From positions 321,612,929 through 321,676,928 of the forward strand of contig CM022301.1 in assembly GCA_011799875.1 (NCBI GenBank): a DNA stretch of 64,000 nt, given 5' to 3'. Within the stretch, counting starts at the first letter, position 1; every line of letters begins with the position of its first letter. The translations under genes and the position numbers were made by a program. Of this stretch, positions 32,520 to 43,372 are shown in pieces. Below the pieces are notes generated by a model. It was given only the letters and a program-made list of their open reading frames with translations, had not been told where the DNA came from and made no database searches. Source of the stretch: Thinopyrum elongatum. Lineage: Eukaryota > Streptophyta > Magnoliopsida > Poales > Poaceae.

Positions 32520-33605
32520 TTGGCAGGATGATGTCTCCTTGGATGTTAGTGAAGATGGTTAAGTTGGTTTGATAAAAGGAAAAACTTCTTAGTGCAAGTT
32601 TTATTAAAATTTAGTGCTGGACAGAAACTACATGAATTTTTTTGGTGGACTTGCTAGATGAAATTGGGGTTGCCCTTCTGGACTTAAGGGTTTAGTTGGA
32701 AAGACTACAAGATGTAAAAAATTCAGAATTTTTTTAGCAAGGAAAAATTGGGTTGTAGTTCAATGCCAAGATTGGACCAAAATTGATGTTTTTGTTCATA
32801 GCATTTTTTTGTCCATGTATGTATGTATGTATGGATGGATGGATATGGATGTATATACAAAATGTTCATATATGATGTTTTTTTTTGTTCATAGCAATTT
32901 TTTTTCCATGTATGTATAATTTATGTATGTATGTTCATATATGCAAAAGTTACATTTAAGAAAAAATAAGAAAATGTATGTATGTTCATATGCAAAGAAT
33001 ATGCAAAAGTTAGAATTTTTATGTTCATAGAATTTTTATGATTTTTTTTTGTTCATAGAATTTTCTTTGTCAATTTATGTATATGTTCATATTGTGTATG
33101 TATAGGAAAATTGTGCATGATCAAAGTCATTTATGTCAAAGTTTGCGATATACCCCCTCCCCGATAACATTTTTTTTATATGATGAATTTTTTTAATAGC
33201 CATATATATGTATGTGGCTATATGTATGTATGGATGTTCATAGAATTTTTTTATATGTATGTGGCTATATGTATGTCGTTGTCGATATAGCCCCTCCCCG
33301 ATAACTTCGACATGAGGGGGGGGGGGTCGATATACCCCCTCCCCGATAACATTTTTTTTCTAAGTTACTAAGGTAAAATGTTCACCCCCCTCTCGATATA
33401 CCGGGCGACCAACTCTCGAGGCCACCCAAACCCTAGAAAAAAAGCGTTGTCGATCTCCTACCCCCTCCCGCCCCTACCCGACAAACTCTCGAGGCCACCC
33501 AAACCACTAGAAGATAACTCCGGTAACTTCGACATGAGGGGGGACGTCGATCAACCCCCTCTCGCCCGAACAAGTCTATGTATTATTTTATATCGCGGTG
33601 GACAT
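32520..33605. repeat. (TGTA/TGGA)n-rich and short-repeat region within the CACTA
   Basis: ATGTATGTATGTATGGATGGATGG at 32816-32845 and scattered TATGTATGTTCATA words continue to about 33250. Then 'gatataccccctccccgata' and 'ctctcgaggccaccc' each occur two or more times (33142-33500). Non-coding, probably intronic to the downstream gene. Confidence 0.55.
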
Positions 33606-33752
33606 ATATCAAAGTTTGATCATATGTCAAAGTTTGAATTTTGACATATGCAACATTTGATCATATATCAAAGTTTGATCATATGTCAAAGTTTGAATTT
33701 TGACATATGCAACATTTGATCATATGTCAAAGTTTGAATTTTGACATATATA
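33606..33752. repeat. Short palindromic tandem repeat (TCAAAGTTTGA type)
   Basis: ATCAAAGTTTGATCATATG and TGTCAAAGTTTGAATTTTGACA repeat about two and a half times with a period near 60 bp. Each unit is itself a palindrome. The repeat runs right up to the SNF2 inverted duplication. Confidence 0.7.
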
Positions 33753-33762
33753 GATTTATCAA

Positions 33763-34246
33763 GAATGCCCCCATTATGGATGTGCACAAGTTGATCCATT
33801 TTTTTTTTCTGATCTCATATATATATATATATATTCTTCTATATGTCACGTTGTCTGTCAAAGTATTGAAGAAATCCATGGCTTCATCATTAGTCGGAAG
33901 TAACAGGCGTATGATGCTATGAAGCTCTTCAAAGTTGTTTTGGAACGGAGTTCCGGATAGAATAATTCGCCTTTTGGTATGAATTTCAGCAAAGGCCTTC
34001 CAAATAGCGATATTCGGAAGGCTCTTTGCTGAACTTTGTACCAAAAAGCGAATTATTCTATCGGGAACTCCGTTCCAAAACAACTTTGAAGAGCTTCGTA
34101 CCATTATACGCCTGTCATTTCCGGCTAATGATGAAGTCATGGTTTTCTTGAATTCTTTGACACTAGACAACGTGACATATAGAAGGGTAGATGAGATCAG
34201 GAAAAATATGGACCATTTTCTGCACATCCAGAATGGCGTCATTTTG
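33763..34246. repeat. Head-to-head inverted duplication of a SNF2-ATPase gene fragment
   Basis: The left arm (33763-34007) and right arm (34010-34246) are reverse complements with scattered differences and almost no spacer (centre CCAAATAGCGATATTCGG, about 34008). Each arm, read outward, encodes the same SNF2-helicase motif: left arm on the minus strand RRIILSGTPFQNNFEELHS, right arm on the plus strand KRIILSGTPFQNNFEELRT, followed by VTYRR. SGTP.QNN is motif III of SNF2 ATPases; the NF.EL continuation recalls the CLASSY/DRD1 branch, which is an inference. The left arm has an (AT)n expansion. The whole lies between the promoter and first coding exon of the Ptta-Ulp1 gene. Confidence 0.75.
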
Positions 34247-34422
34247 TTAAATCCCTTGTCGGTCCGGACGTCGGACATTCATGAGAGAGGCGGTCCGTAG
34301 AAGAGTTGTCGAGGCCACCCCAAACCGTAGAAGCGTTGAGCTAGCTAGGTCTACGTTTGCACTAATATATCCATCTGTCATGTTTGTATATTAATTGCCA
34401 TGTTGTAATATTTGCAGAAACT

Positions 34423-37400
34423 ATGGAGCACCGAGACATCGAAGCAGAACAGTTGTTGGGGGACATAATCCTCGGCGGAGGTGATATCTTGTCGTATCTC
34501 AATGACACCGATGGTCTGGAAGGAGAGGGTGAAGCAGGCTCCGGTGATCGAATAATGGAGGTGGAAGGACATGATTATGATGGCTCCGATGAGCAAACGG
34601 TGGAAGGAGCTGTTGCAAAGTCCGGCGAGGTATATATATTAATTAAGCCTGTGCTGACTAGCTAATTGATGCATTAATTGTTTTGGTATGTACACATATT
34701 AACTCTCTTCTTTCTTCTTTTCTAGCCCTCCGGATCGAGCCAAACTTCGGTAATGAGACGAGGCCCGAAGAAAAGGTTGCGCCAGGATGAAAGGTTCACG
34801 ATCACAGCAATCAAGGGCAATGGCCAACCGATTGAACCCAGCCGGACCAAGGAAGCATTTTCTGCTCAGTGTGGGGTTCTTGTTAGGGACATGATCCCGA
34901 TCAGCATCCACCAATGGAATAAGCCTAAGAGCGAAGACCCTCAAGTGTCTTTTGTCAACGATAGACAGAAAGATGATCTTTGGACCGCGCTGAAGGCAAA
35001 TTTCACCCTACCGCCAGAGGAGGATCTGGATAAGCCAGTTATAGAGCCATTGGTCAAGGCTCATGCTCTTAAGAAGATGGCAGATCTATTCAGGAGGTGA
35101 AAGAATGAGTTGAAATCAACGTTTGTCAACAAAGGGAAGACTCCAGAATTCATCGGCCGATTTGAGAAGATAAGAGATCACTGGCCCGCATTTGTGGCCC
35201 ACAAGACATCAGAGAAGAATAAGAAGATGTCAGCGACAAACAAGAAAAATGCTGCAAAGAAGGAGTATCACCATCGCACGGGGTCAGGTGGCTACCTCAA
35301 AGCCCGGCCGTTGTGGGACAAGGCTGAGAAGGACCTGCTTGATAAAGGGGTCGAACCAGAGACATTGAACTGGCCAGACCGTTCAAGGACTTGGTTCTTC
35401 GGGGTTGGGGGAACCTTGGACCCTGAAACAGGGAAGTGCCATTGGACGAAGGAGCAACTTGAAATACCCGTCAAGAAGCTTCAGAAGTATATCGCCGCAG
35501 CGCAGGAAGGGACGTTCATTCCCGACAGAGAGAACGACAAGCTCACACAGGCCCTCGGGAATCCTGAGCACCTAGGACGAACACGAGGCACGGCAGGCTC
35601 CGTTGCGTGGAGGGTTGGGTTTCCCAGCGCAGGCGGTTACAAAACCCGGGAGAGGAGGAGGAAAGTGGAGCAGACGGAACTGCAGTCGCTGAATGCAAGG
35701 GTACGAGCGCTAGAGGAACAAGCACTACTAGTTCAGAGCCAGCGACCTGTCGGAGCTACCCCAGAAGCTACCCCTCCATCTCAGCGGAGAAGCAGCGTGG
35801 CTTCCACCGAGGTCCTTCAGCAGCCTGACTTCACGGCTCCCAGTTACCCCATGGATGCTATCACGGAGGCTCAAGATTGCCACCTTATGACGCAATAGCA
35901 GCACCTCAAAGTCAAGGCGGCTGTTGGCTCTGTTACACCTCCTCAACCCGGCGCAACTTTTCACTGCCTTCCGATTCCACAAGGCTATGCTGTTGTGATG
36001 ATCGATGAAATAACGGAGGGATTTGAGGAGCTCCAGCTTGACCACCCTACTGGTGAAGGGGAGACTCAGCTGGGTCTTGCTCTGAAGACTCCATGTCTAT
36101 GGCGGAAGGAGCTCATCAACCTTCTGAACTGGACGCCTCCGCCTCCTCCTCCGGCGAATCAGGGCACTCCGCCTCCTCCTCCGCCTCCTCCTCTGGCGAG
36201 TCAGGGCACTCCGCCTCCTCCTCTGGCGAGTGATCAGGGCACTCTGCCTCCTTCTCCTCCTCATCAGCAATAGCGGAAGACAGCCGCCGCCGCACCGGCT
36301 GCTTCGGCGCGTCGTAGCACTCCGCCTCCTTCTCTGCCTCGTAAGCAACAAAGGAAGACAGCCGCAGCCACTCCGACTGCTCTGGCGTCTAGCAGTACAG
36401 CCAGAGGCGGGAGGCAATACAGATTTGGTCCGACTCTCATGCCTCTAGAGAAGTTACCATACGAGATGACCGACGAGGAAAACGCGGAGATCTGTAAAGC
36501 CCAAGTGAGGGACTTTTTTGCAAATAAAAATCCACCTCCGGAGGAGAAGATGGATCCGGTGAAATTGAAGCGCACTGTGAAGAACCTGAAGCGACCACCA
36601 CCGCCTCCGCCGGATGACAACCATGTCCGCGCTCTTAAAAAGGCAGTGGAAGGAGCGCGCCGGTCGGGAACTACTTCAACTGACAAAAGGTTACAAGAAC
36701 GAAGAAGTGGGAACAAAATTCCCCAGCTCGGCGAACAGGCAAACCAATCGTGCCCCCCGCTCAAGGTGTCTAGCGATATCGTCCCAAATCTGCCGGGGAT
36801 GCTGCCCGGTACCAATCCTGGTGATTACCTGCCCGACGATGCACATTTTGATACAATGGAGGTGGACGAACACAAATACCAGTACGGGAAGCCTCTCGTC
36901 AGACCTGGTGATCCTCCTCTAACAACGATGATGCGAAGATTCCATAAGGGGTACATGGACACCTGCAAGTCTGGGAAGGATATTTTGACGCTGAGAGTTA
37001 AAGAGGAGCACGACCTCGTTGGAATTGATCTGTTGTCTGTTCCATTTGAGGAGTTCTTCCAGTTTTTCAATCAAAAGGACCTCGATAAAATAATCATCAC
37101 TTGCTACTGTCTGTAAGTACTATACTTCTGTAATTAAGTCTCTATATATAGCTCAGCTCTTTCATTGCATGTATATATAATTATCCTCACTATATTATGC
37201 AGATTGAAGATCGTCGAATGCAGAAATGCACAAATCTATGATATTGGGTTCATTAACACAAATCTCATAGATGAATGGACGGTTACATATAATCCGAAAG
37301 AAACCGAGGCCAACTTGCTACAATCGTTGCTTAAAAATCAAAACAAAGATAAAATACTCTTTCCTTACAACTTCAAGTGAGTGTTACTGTCTTCTGCATA

Positions 37401-38171
37401 TTCGGTTTCCATTATTACTCGAGGTTATAGTAATGTAATTGATGAGTTATGCATGCATGCACAGCTTCCACTTTATTCTCTTAGAGATTAAGCTTGAGCA
37501 GGGACTAGTAACCGTCTTTGACTCAAGACGAAAAGATCCCAAGGAGTATGCGGCCATGACTGAAATGCTCCAGAAGTAAGTTCAATCGATCATTATCGCA
37601 CCATATCGGCAACTTTGTTCATTTCCTGATATCAAGTAATTATTTTCTTTGTCTCGCAGGGTTTGGAAAGTGTTCACCGCAGAAGTTCCGGGACTGCCGG
37701 GGGATCTGCGATTTACACACCCGAAAGTAAGTACTACTAGCTAGTTCCGCGCATCTCCCATTGATTCTAGCTAGTTTCATCAATACCATTTATAATGCTT
37801 GATTATCAGTTTGATTGACCTCTATTTCTCGTAAAGTGGTTGTGGCAGGAAGGCGGGAATAATTTTTGTGGATACTACGTTTGCGAGTACATCTACAACG
37901 CAACGACCTCTAAGCGAGGCTACTCTGAAAAACAATATGAAGTGCGTAAGCAATAATATTCACAATTTTATTTTATTACCATCATTTGTGTTGAGTTTCA
38001 TTCATATATATGTATTGACCCCCTTCTTCAAATTAGATTTGGCAGATGCGGGATGAACTCCTACCACAAGATCGCTTAAAGGCGATTCAAGAGGAATTGG
38101 CTGGATTCTTTCTTGACCACATCATCAATCCAGCCAGAGAATACCATGTGGAACTTGACATCAGATGTTAG
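34423..38171 (+). pseudogene. Ptta/En-Spm transposase fused to C48 (Ulp1-like) cysteine protease
   Basis: Seven coding exons with GT-AG borders: 34423-34629, 34726-37112, 37203-37376, 37465-37575, 37660-37726, 37837-37941, 38046-38171. The N-terminal part has the plant transposase Ptta/En/Spm domain (about 34990-35700, TPEFIGRFEKIRDHW, YHHRTGSGGY), a coiled coil (QSLNARVRALEEQ) and a long Pro-rich linker. The C-terminal part is a SUMO-protease-like fold with His in NFHFILL (37469-37471), Asp in FDSRRKD (37520-37522), Gln then Cys in WQEGGNNFCGYYVC (Cys 37867-37869), so the triad is preserved. Three in-frame stops break exon 2: TGA 35098, TAG 35896, TAG 36271, each explicable as a C-to-T or G-to-A change (TGG, CAG, CAG). 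Such fusions are known from Triticeae and rice CACTA elements. Confidence 0.8.
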
Positions 38172-38515
38172 GGATCTTATATTGTATATATGTAGCTAGT
38201 AGCGTCGGATAGATATACGAAAACTTATTGTTCGACCAATCTCTCGGAGAAGGAGGAGGTCGATCACTTCTCTCTGTATATGTTCATGACGATCTTGTGT
38301 ACTTAATGGTTTCCTTCTTTTGCTTACTAGCTAGCGTGTCGAGTCCTCTCTATACGTATCGTACGTAGCGTCGACCAAGCACGGAGATAAGAGAGGACAC
38401 TTCTCTCTATTAGCTAGCTAACACAATATATGAAACCCCTAAATTAACCCTACAAAACCCCTAAACCCCCCCCCCCCTTTAAAACAAAAAACAAAAACCC
38501 TAGCTCCTGAGCTGC
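38172..38515. other. 3' non-coding part of the CACTA
   Basis: AT-rich trailer with repeated TAGCTAGC words and a C9 run at about 38467. No gene. Confidence 0.5.
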
Positions 38516-38520
38516 TGACA

Positions 38521-38739
38521 CGTGGATGATCTTTGGTCCCGGTTGGTGTTACCAACCGGGACTAAAGGCCCTCCTCTCTGGGCTCGCCGCAGCGGCCACG
38601 TGGAGCCCCATCTGTCCCGGTTCGTATAAGAACCGGGACTAAAGGTGTTGGGCTTTAGTCCCGACCCTTTAGTCCCGGTTCCCGAACCGGGACAAATGGG
38701 CCTTATGAACCGGGACAAATGGGCCTTTTTCTACTAGTG
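38521..38739. repeat. Right subterminal array and terminal inverted repeat of the CACTA
   Basis: Palindromes of TCCCGGTTNGT ... ACCAACCGGGACTAAAGG at 38532-38567, 38612-38645 and 38662-38695, ending with CTACTAGTG at 38739. Confidence 0.85.
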
Positions 38740-39806
38740 TATGCCAGGGGGTGGCTTATCATGGATGGGGACGGGAGTACGTCGTCGGGCCCTGGAAGCG
38801 GGAGTGAGCGAGATCTCGAACGAACACGAGTCTTACCTAGGTTCGGGGCTCTCCGAGGAGATAACACCCCTAGTCCTGCTCTGCGGGGTCTCCGCATTAT
38901 GACTATGATCAATCTCGTAGCTACAAGCTTGCTCCTTGAGCTGTTTGCTAGAGGAAGGAGAAGGGTAAGGCTAACCCTAGTGCTTCTCTAGCTATGTGTG
39001 TGTATAATGGCGAGGAAGATGAGCTGAACCCCTTGCATGGGCGAACCTGGGGGGTTTATATAGGCCTACCCCCAGGGGTACAATGGTTATTGGGCCAGGT
39101 GTAGGACCCGGATGTCAGCGTCTATCGCCGCCGGGTTCTTCGCCGGCTGCTGGGGCCCGCCGCTTGGTGGGTCCCGCAGGCTGCCAAGGATTTGGCCGAT
39201 AGGTGGGGCCCGCCGCCTGCGGGCCATGCTGATTGCCTTTTGCTGTAGCCTCGCCCTTGATGACGAGGGCCTCGTCAGGGGAGGCGGCTACAGTCCGCCA
39301 CCTGGCGGGCGTTCACTGTAGCCACACCCCGTCTCATCGGAGTAACGACACGTTGACTCTGAGTGGAGGGAGAGGCCGGCTGCTGGAAGCCGGTCTGTCG
39401 CTGAGGCCGCCTTCTTGAGGTGCGCCGTCTTCTGGTTGCTCACGAACGGGTAGGGCCGTGTCACGGGCCGCGTGGTTACAGTGCCGCGCCTCGCAGAGGG
39501 GTGTCCGCTTGGTCATCCCGCCCTGTAGCCACGCCCCCCCCGGGATTTGGGGGTACGGGTGGCCCTGTAGCCACGCCCCATCTTATCGTATTGAATGGGC
39601 GCAGACTCCGAGGGGAGGAGGGCCGTTTGCTAGGACCCGGCCTCCCCCGAAGCCGCCTTCTGAGGGTACACCGCCATCTGGGAGTCGGCCTCTTGGGCCA
39701 GCCGGCCACACATCCGGGAGGCGCAAGGGGCTTGGCTTGCCCTGTTGTCTTGAAATGCTATGGGGTGCTGGTGAGGCTACCCGTGGTCAATCCCTCCGAC
39801 ATAGAC

Positions 39807-40690
39807 GGAGGATAAACTAGAGGGGACGGGGTTGCCGGCACACGGCTTGGTGAATCTTGATGTGTCTTGGGTGCTAGCCCTGCCCCTCAATTTATATGTT
39901 GAGCCTTGGGGTCGAAACTTGGAGTAAAAGCCTCCTCAAAGTCAGTTTTGCCCGAAAGGCAAGAGTCCTTCTCAGACTCCAGGGCCAGATGCCAGGGTTC
40001 CCGGCGTCTGGGCCCAGACGCCACGGACCCTGGCGTCTGGCCTCTGGTCTCCGCAAAACTCCCTTTTGCACTTTCCAAAAACCTTGTGGGCTTTCCCCTT
40101 TGGCCCAAATAAAGTGTCCTCGCACCAGAACATTTCGGGAAACATCCGAAACCCCTTCCGGTGAATTCCGAAACCCTTCCGAAGATCAAACACTATTATC
40201 CCATATATCAAACTTCACCTCCGGACTATTTCGGAGCTCCTTGTCATGTCCGTGATCACATCCGGGACTCCGAACAACATTCGGTCACCAACATACATAA
40301 CTCATATAATACTATATCGTCAACGAACGTTAAGCATGCGGACCCTACGGGTTCGAGAACTATGTAGACATGACCGAGACACCTCTCCGGTCAATAACCA
40401 ATAGCGAAACCTGGATGCCCATATTGGTCCTACATATTCTACGAAGATCTTTATCGGTCAAACCATATGACAACATACGTAGTTCCCTTTGTCTGTCGGT
40501 ATGTTACTTGCCTGAGATTCGATCGTCGGTATCTTCATACCTGGTTCAATCTCGGTACCGGCAAGTCTCTTTACTCGTTCCGTAATACATCACCTCGTAA
40601 ATAACTCCTTAGTCATTTGCTTGCAAGCTTATGATGTGTATTACCGAGAGGGCCCAGAGATACCTCTCTGAAACTCAGAGTGACAAATCA
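39807..40690 (-). repeat. Angela LTR, second piece (truncated)
   Basis: Continues the LTR begun at 14474 after the Gypsy. It matches 43733 to about 44625 closely, then stops matching near 40690 (after GTGACAAATC), about 480 bp before the LTR would end. Confidence 0.85.
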
Positions 40691-40842
40691 TAATCTTGAT
40701 CTAAGCCAACTCAACGCAAACACCAAATAACATTTATTTAGCTTCAACACTAATCCCGAAGGTAGAGTGAGTGTGCGATGGTGATCGTATCAACCTTGGA
40801 ATTAATTCCAACATACATCGTCACCTCGCCCTTAACTAGTCT

Positions 40843-41768
40843 CTATTTATTCTGCAACTCCTGTTTCGAGTTACTAATTTTAGCAACTGAACCGGTATCA
40901 AATACCCAGGGGCTACTACGAACACTAGTAAGGTACACATCAATAACTTGTATATCAAATATACCTTTGTTCACTTTGCCATCCTTCTTATCCGCCAAGC
41001 ATTTGGGATAGTTCCGCTTCCAGTGACCATTTCCTTTGCAGTAGAAGCACTCAGTTTCAGGCTTAGGTCCAGCTTTGGGCTTCTTCACGGGAGTGGCAAC
41101 TTGCTTGCCATTCTTTTTGAAGTTCCCTTTCTTTCCTTTGCCCTTTTACTTGAAACTAGTGGTCTTGTTAACCATAAACACTTGATGCTCTTTCTTGATT
41201 TCTACCTTCGCCGATTTTAGCATCGCAAAGAGCTCGGGTATCATTTTCGCCATCCCTAGCGTATTATAGTTCATCACGAAGTTCTAGTAGCTTAGTGATA
41301 GTGACTAGAGAACTCTTGTCAATCACTATCTTATCTGGAAGATTAACTCCCACTTGATTCAAGTGATTGTAGTACCCAGACATTCTGAGCACATGCTCAC
41401 TGGCTGAGCTATTCTCCTCCATCTTGTAGGCAAAGTACTTGTCAGAGGTCTCATACCTCTCGACACGGCATGAGTCTGAAATACCAATTTCAGCTCTTGG
41501 AACATCTCATATGCTCTGTGGCGTTCAAAACGTTTTGAAGTCCCGCTTCTAAGCCATAAAGCATGGCGCACTAAACTATTAAGTAGTTATCATATCGAGC
41601 TTGCCAAACTTTCATAACGTCTGCATTTGCTCCTGCAATAGATCTGTCACATAGCGGTGCATCAAGGACATAATTCTTCTGTGCAGCAATGAGCATAATC
41701 CTCAGATCATGGACCCAGTCCGCATCATTGCTACTATCATCTTTCAACTTAGTTTTCTCTAGGAACAT
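40843..41768 (-). pseudogene. gag: Angela/BARE gag with zinc knuckle and start of protease
   Basis: Minus-strand Copia gag. The N-terminal frame 41768-41571 (MFLEKTKLKDDSSNDADW) breaks by frameshift, and the C-terminal frame 41088-40843 has CFYCKGNGHWKRNYPKC. A CCHC knuckle needs CX2CX4HX4C; here the last Cys position is Tyr, so the knuckle is damaged. The protease site FDTGS is at 40890-40901. Downstream pol is absent because the element jumps to its LTR at about 40700. Confidence 0.75.
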
Positions 41769-42672
41769 ATCAAAAACATAGGGGAGCTATATCGCGAGCT
41801 GTTGATCTACAACATAGATATGCAAAAACTATTAAGACTAAGTTCATGATAAATTTAATTTCAATTAATCAAATTACTAATGAACTCCCACTTAAATTAA
41901 CATCCCTCAGGTTATTTCAGTGATATGTGATCCAAATCAACTAACCCATGTCCGATCATCACGTGAGATGGGGTAGTCATCAATGGTGAACATCTCTATG
42001 TTGATCATATATACTATATGACTCACGTTCGACCTTTCGGTCTCCAGTGTTCCGAGACCATGTCTGTACATGCTAGGCTCGTCAAGTTTAACCCAAGTAT
42101 TCTGCATGTGCAAAGTTGTCTTACACCCGTTGTATGTGAACGTAGAGTCTATCACACCCGATCATCACGTGGTGTCTTGAAACGACGAACTTTCGCAACG
42201 GTGCATACTCGGGGAGAACACTTATATCTTGAAATTTAGTGAAGGGATCATCTTATAATACTATCGTTGTTCTAAGCAAAATAAGATGCATAAAAGATAA
42301 ACATCACATGCAATCAAAATATGTGACATGATATGGCCATCATCATCTCGTGCTTTTGATCTCCATCTCCAAAGCATCGTCATGATCTCCATCGTCACCG
42401 GCTCGACACCTTAGTCTCCATCGTTGCATCATGGTCGTCTCGCCAACTATTGCTTCTACAACTATTGCTAACGCATAGCGATAAAGTAAAGCAATTACAT
42501 GACGATTGCATTTCACACAATAAAGAGACAACCATAAGGCTCCTGTCGGTTGCTGATAAATTTACAAAACATGATCATCTCAAACAATAACGTATATCAC
42601 ATCATGTCTTGACCATATCACATCACAACATGCCCTGCAAAAACAAGTTAGACGTCCTCTACTTTGTTGTTG
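41769..42672 (-). other. Angela 5' leader, no primer site left
   Basis: Non-coding leader upstream of gag. It should end at a tRNA primer site and the 5' LTR. Instead, after TTTGTTGTTGCAAGTTT it joins a copy of the host LTR sequence known from 13782 onward. Confidence 0.7.
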
Positions 42673-43372
42673 CAAGTTTATTCAACACAATTTAATTTAA
42701 AATTGGCCCAGCAGCATTTATTCAACACAATTTAATTTAAACAAATACTAAACTATACAAAAAATATATTTGAAACTTGCTGGGCTAGCTCAAACCACTG
42801 CCTAGTATTTAGGTGATAACTATCATGTTCAATTAAAATTCTTTTGGAGCTAAAACAAATGAAAAACAGTGGCAGAATTAGAAAGCAGAAAAGAATAAAT
42901 ATAAAGGTAAAACGTACCTGTTCGCCTGGGCTTCATGTCAATAGTAGCCGGCCCAGTCCACCACTAGCACCGTCTTCTTCCCCTGTTCATCCCTGACTCA
43001 GTGGACGTCGGCCATGCGTCCACTCCGCGCATGTGCAACGGGGCAGTCATCCAAAGCCTCCCCTGACGCCTACAAGCCGGCCCCGCTCCCCTGCAAACCC
43101 TAACCCCCAGTCTCACACTCTCTCTCTCACTCGCTCCCACGCCCAATCAGGATCACGTGCCCGAAACAGAACCATCGTCGCCCCATTGATGTCGTGCACT
43201 GAGGCTTCCCCAAGCAGCGATGTGGAGTCCAGGAGATGTGCAACGTTGCCTCCGACGCCGGCGGAGTAGGAGCTGGATCCAGGAGCCCTCATCGACATCG
43301 TCCTCGACCACTTCTTCTCTGGCACCAAGCGCAAACAAGCCGCCGATTCGTTGCCGATCGACCCCTTCCGAC
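42673..43372 (+). repeat. Duplicate of the host LTR segment 13782-14473
   Basis: About 680 bp nearly identical to the sequence left of the first Angela LTR, including CAGCAGCATTTATTCAA, TTGCTGGGCTAGCTCAAACC and the start of the CT tract, ending in the same CCGAC. The junction contains a second short duplication: TTATTCAACACAATTTAATTT occurs at 42674 and again at 42720. Confidence 0.9.

Larger units (their letters stand above)
25974..38739 (+). mobile_element. CACTA (En/Spm) transposon, 12.8 kb, TSD TAT
   Basis: Left end CACTAGTAGAAAACAGGGC, right end (reverse complement) CACTAGTAGAAAAAGGCCC; at least 13 bp are perfect. The 3-bp duplication TAT is at 25971-25973 and 38740-38742, and the interrupted LTR is continuous when the element is removed. 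Subterminal palindromes of GGTCCCGGTTC / GAACCGGGACC occupy both ends and, unusually, a block in the middle (31905-32065). It carries three genes in one orientation: a small membrane protein, a TNP2-type transposase, and a Ptta-type transposase fused to a C48 protease. Confidence 0.93.
14829..39801 (-). mobile_element. Tat-lineage Gypsy retrotransposon with antisense extra gene (interrupted by CACTA)
   Basis: LTRs at 14829-15987 and 25950-39801 (the latter split by the CACTA) begin TGTCGGGG (first copy mutated to TTTCGGGG) and end CTCCGACA. The target duplication TAGAC is perfect (14824-14828 and 39802-39806), and the paralogous Angela LTR at 43726-43732 shows the empty site. On the minus strand the order is gag, protease, RT, RNase H, second (archaeal-type) RNase H, integrase. 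A dual RNase H plus an antisense ORF between integrase and the 3' LTR are hallmarks of the Tat/Ogre-Retand branch. Frameshifts and stops make it non-autonomous. Confidence 0.9.
25950..39801 (-). repeat. 5' LTR of the Tat Gypsy, split by the CACTA
   Basis: The LTR is in two pieces, 25950-25973 and 38743-39801, separated by the CACTA at 25974-38739. Joined in order they match 14829-15987 along their length, apart from two short deletions in this copy. Confidence 0.85.
14474..42672 (-). mobile_element. Truncated Angela/BARE-type Copia retrotransposon, interrupted by a Gypsy element
   Basis: The left LTR starts TGTTGGGGAACGTT at 14474, the minus-strand 3' end of an Angela/BARE/WIS LTR. It continues across the Gypsy insertion at 39807 to about 40690. 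There it breaks off about 480 bp short of the LTR end and joins directly to gag/protease sequence (40710-41768), followed by 5' leader (41769 to about 42672). RT, RNase H, integrase, the polypurine tract and the true 5' LTR with primer site are missing. The 5-bp flank CCGAC precedes the LTR (14469-14473). The leader ends abruptly at a second copy of the flanking host LTR. Confidence 0.8.

Noticed and set aside
33606..33752. CRISPR-like array of regular palindromic repeats
   Set aside because: The units are contiguous, with no unique spacers, in a plant nuclear transposon.
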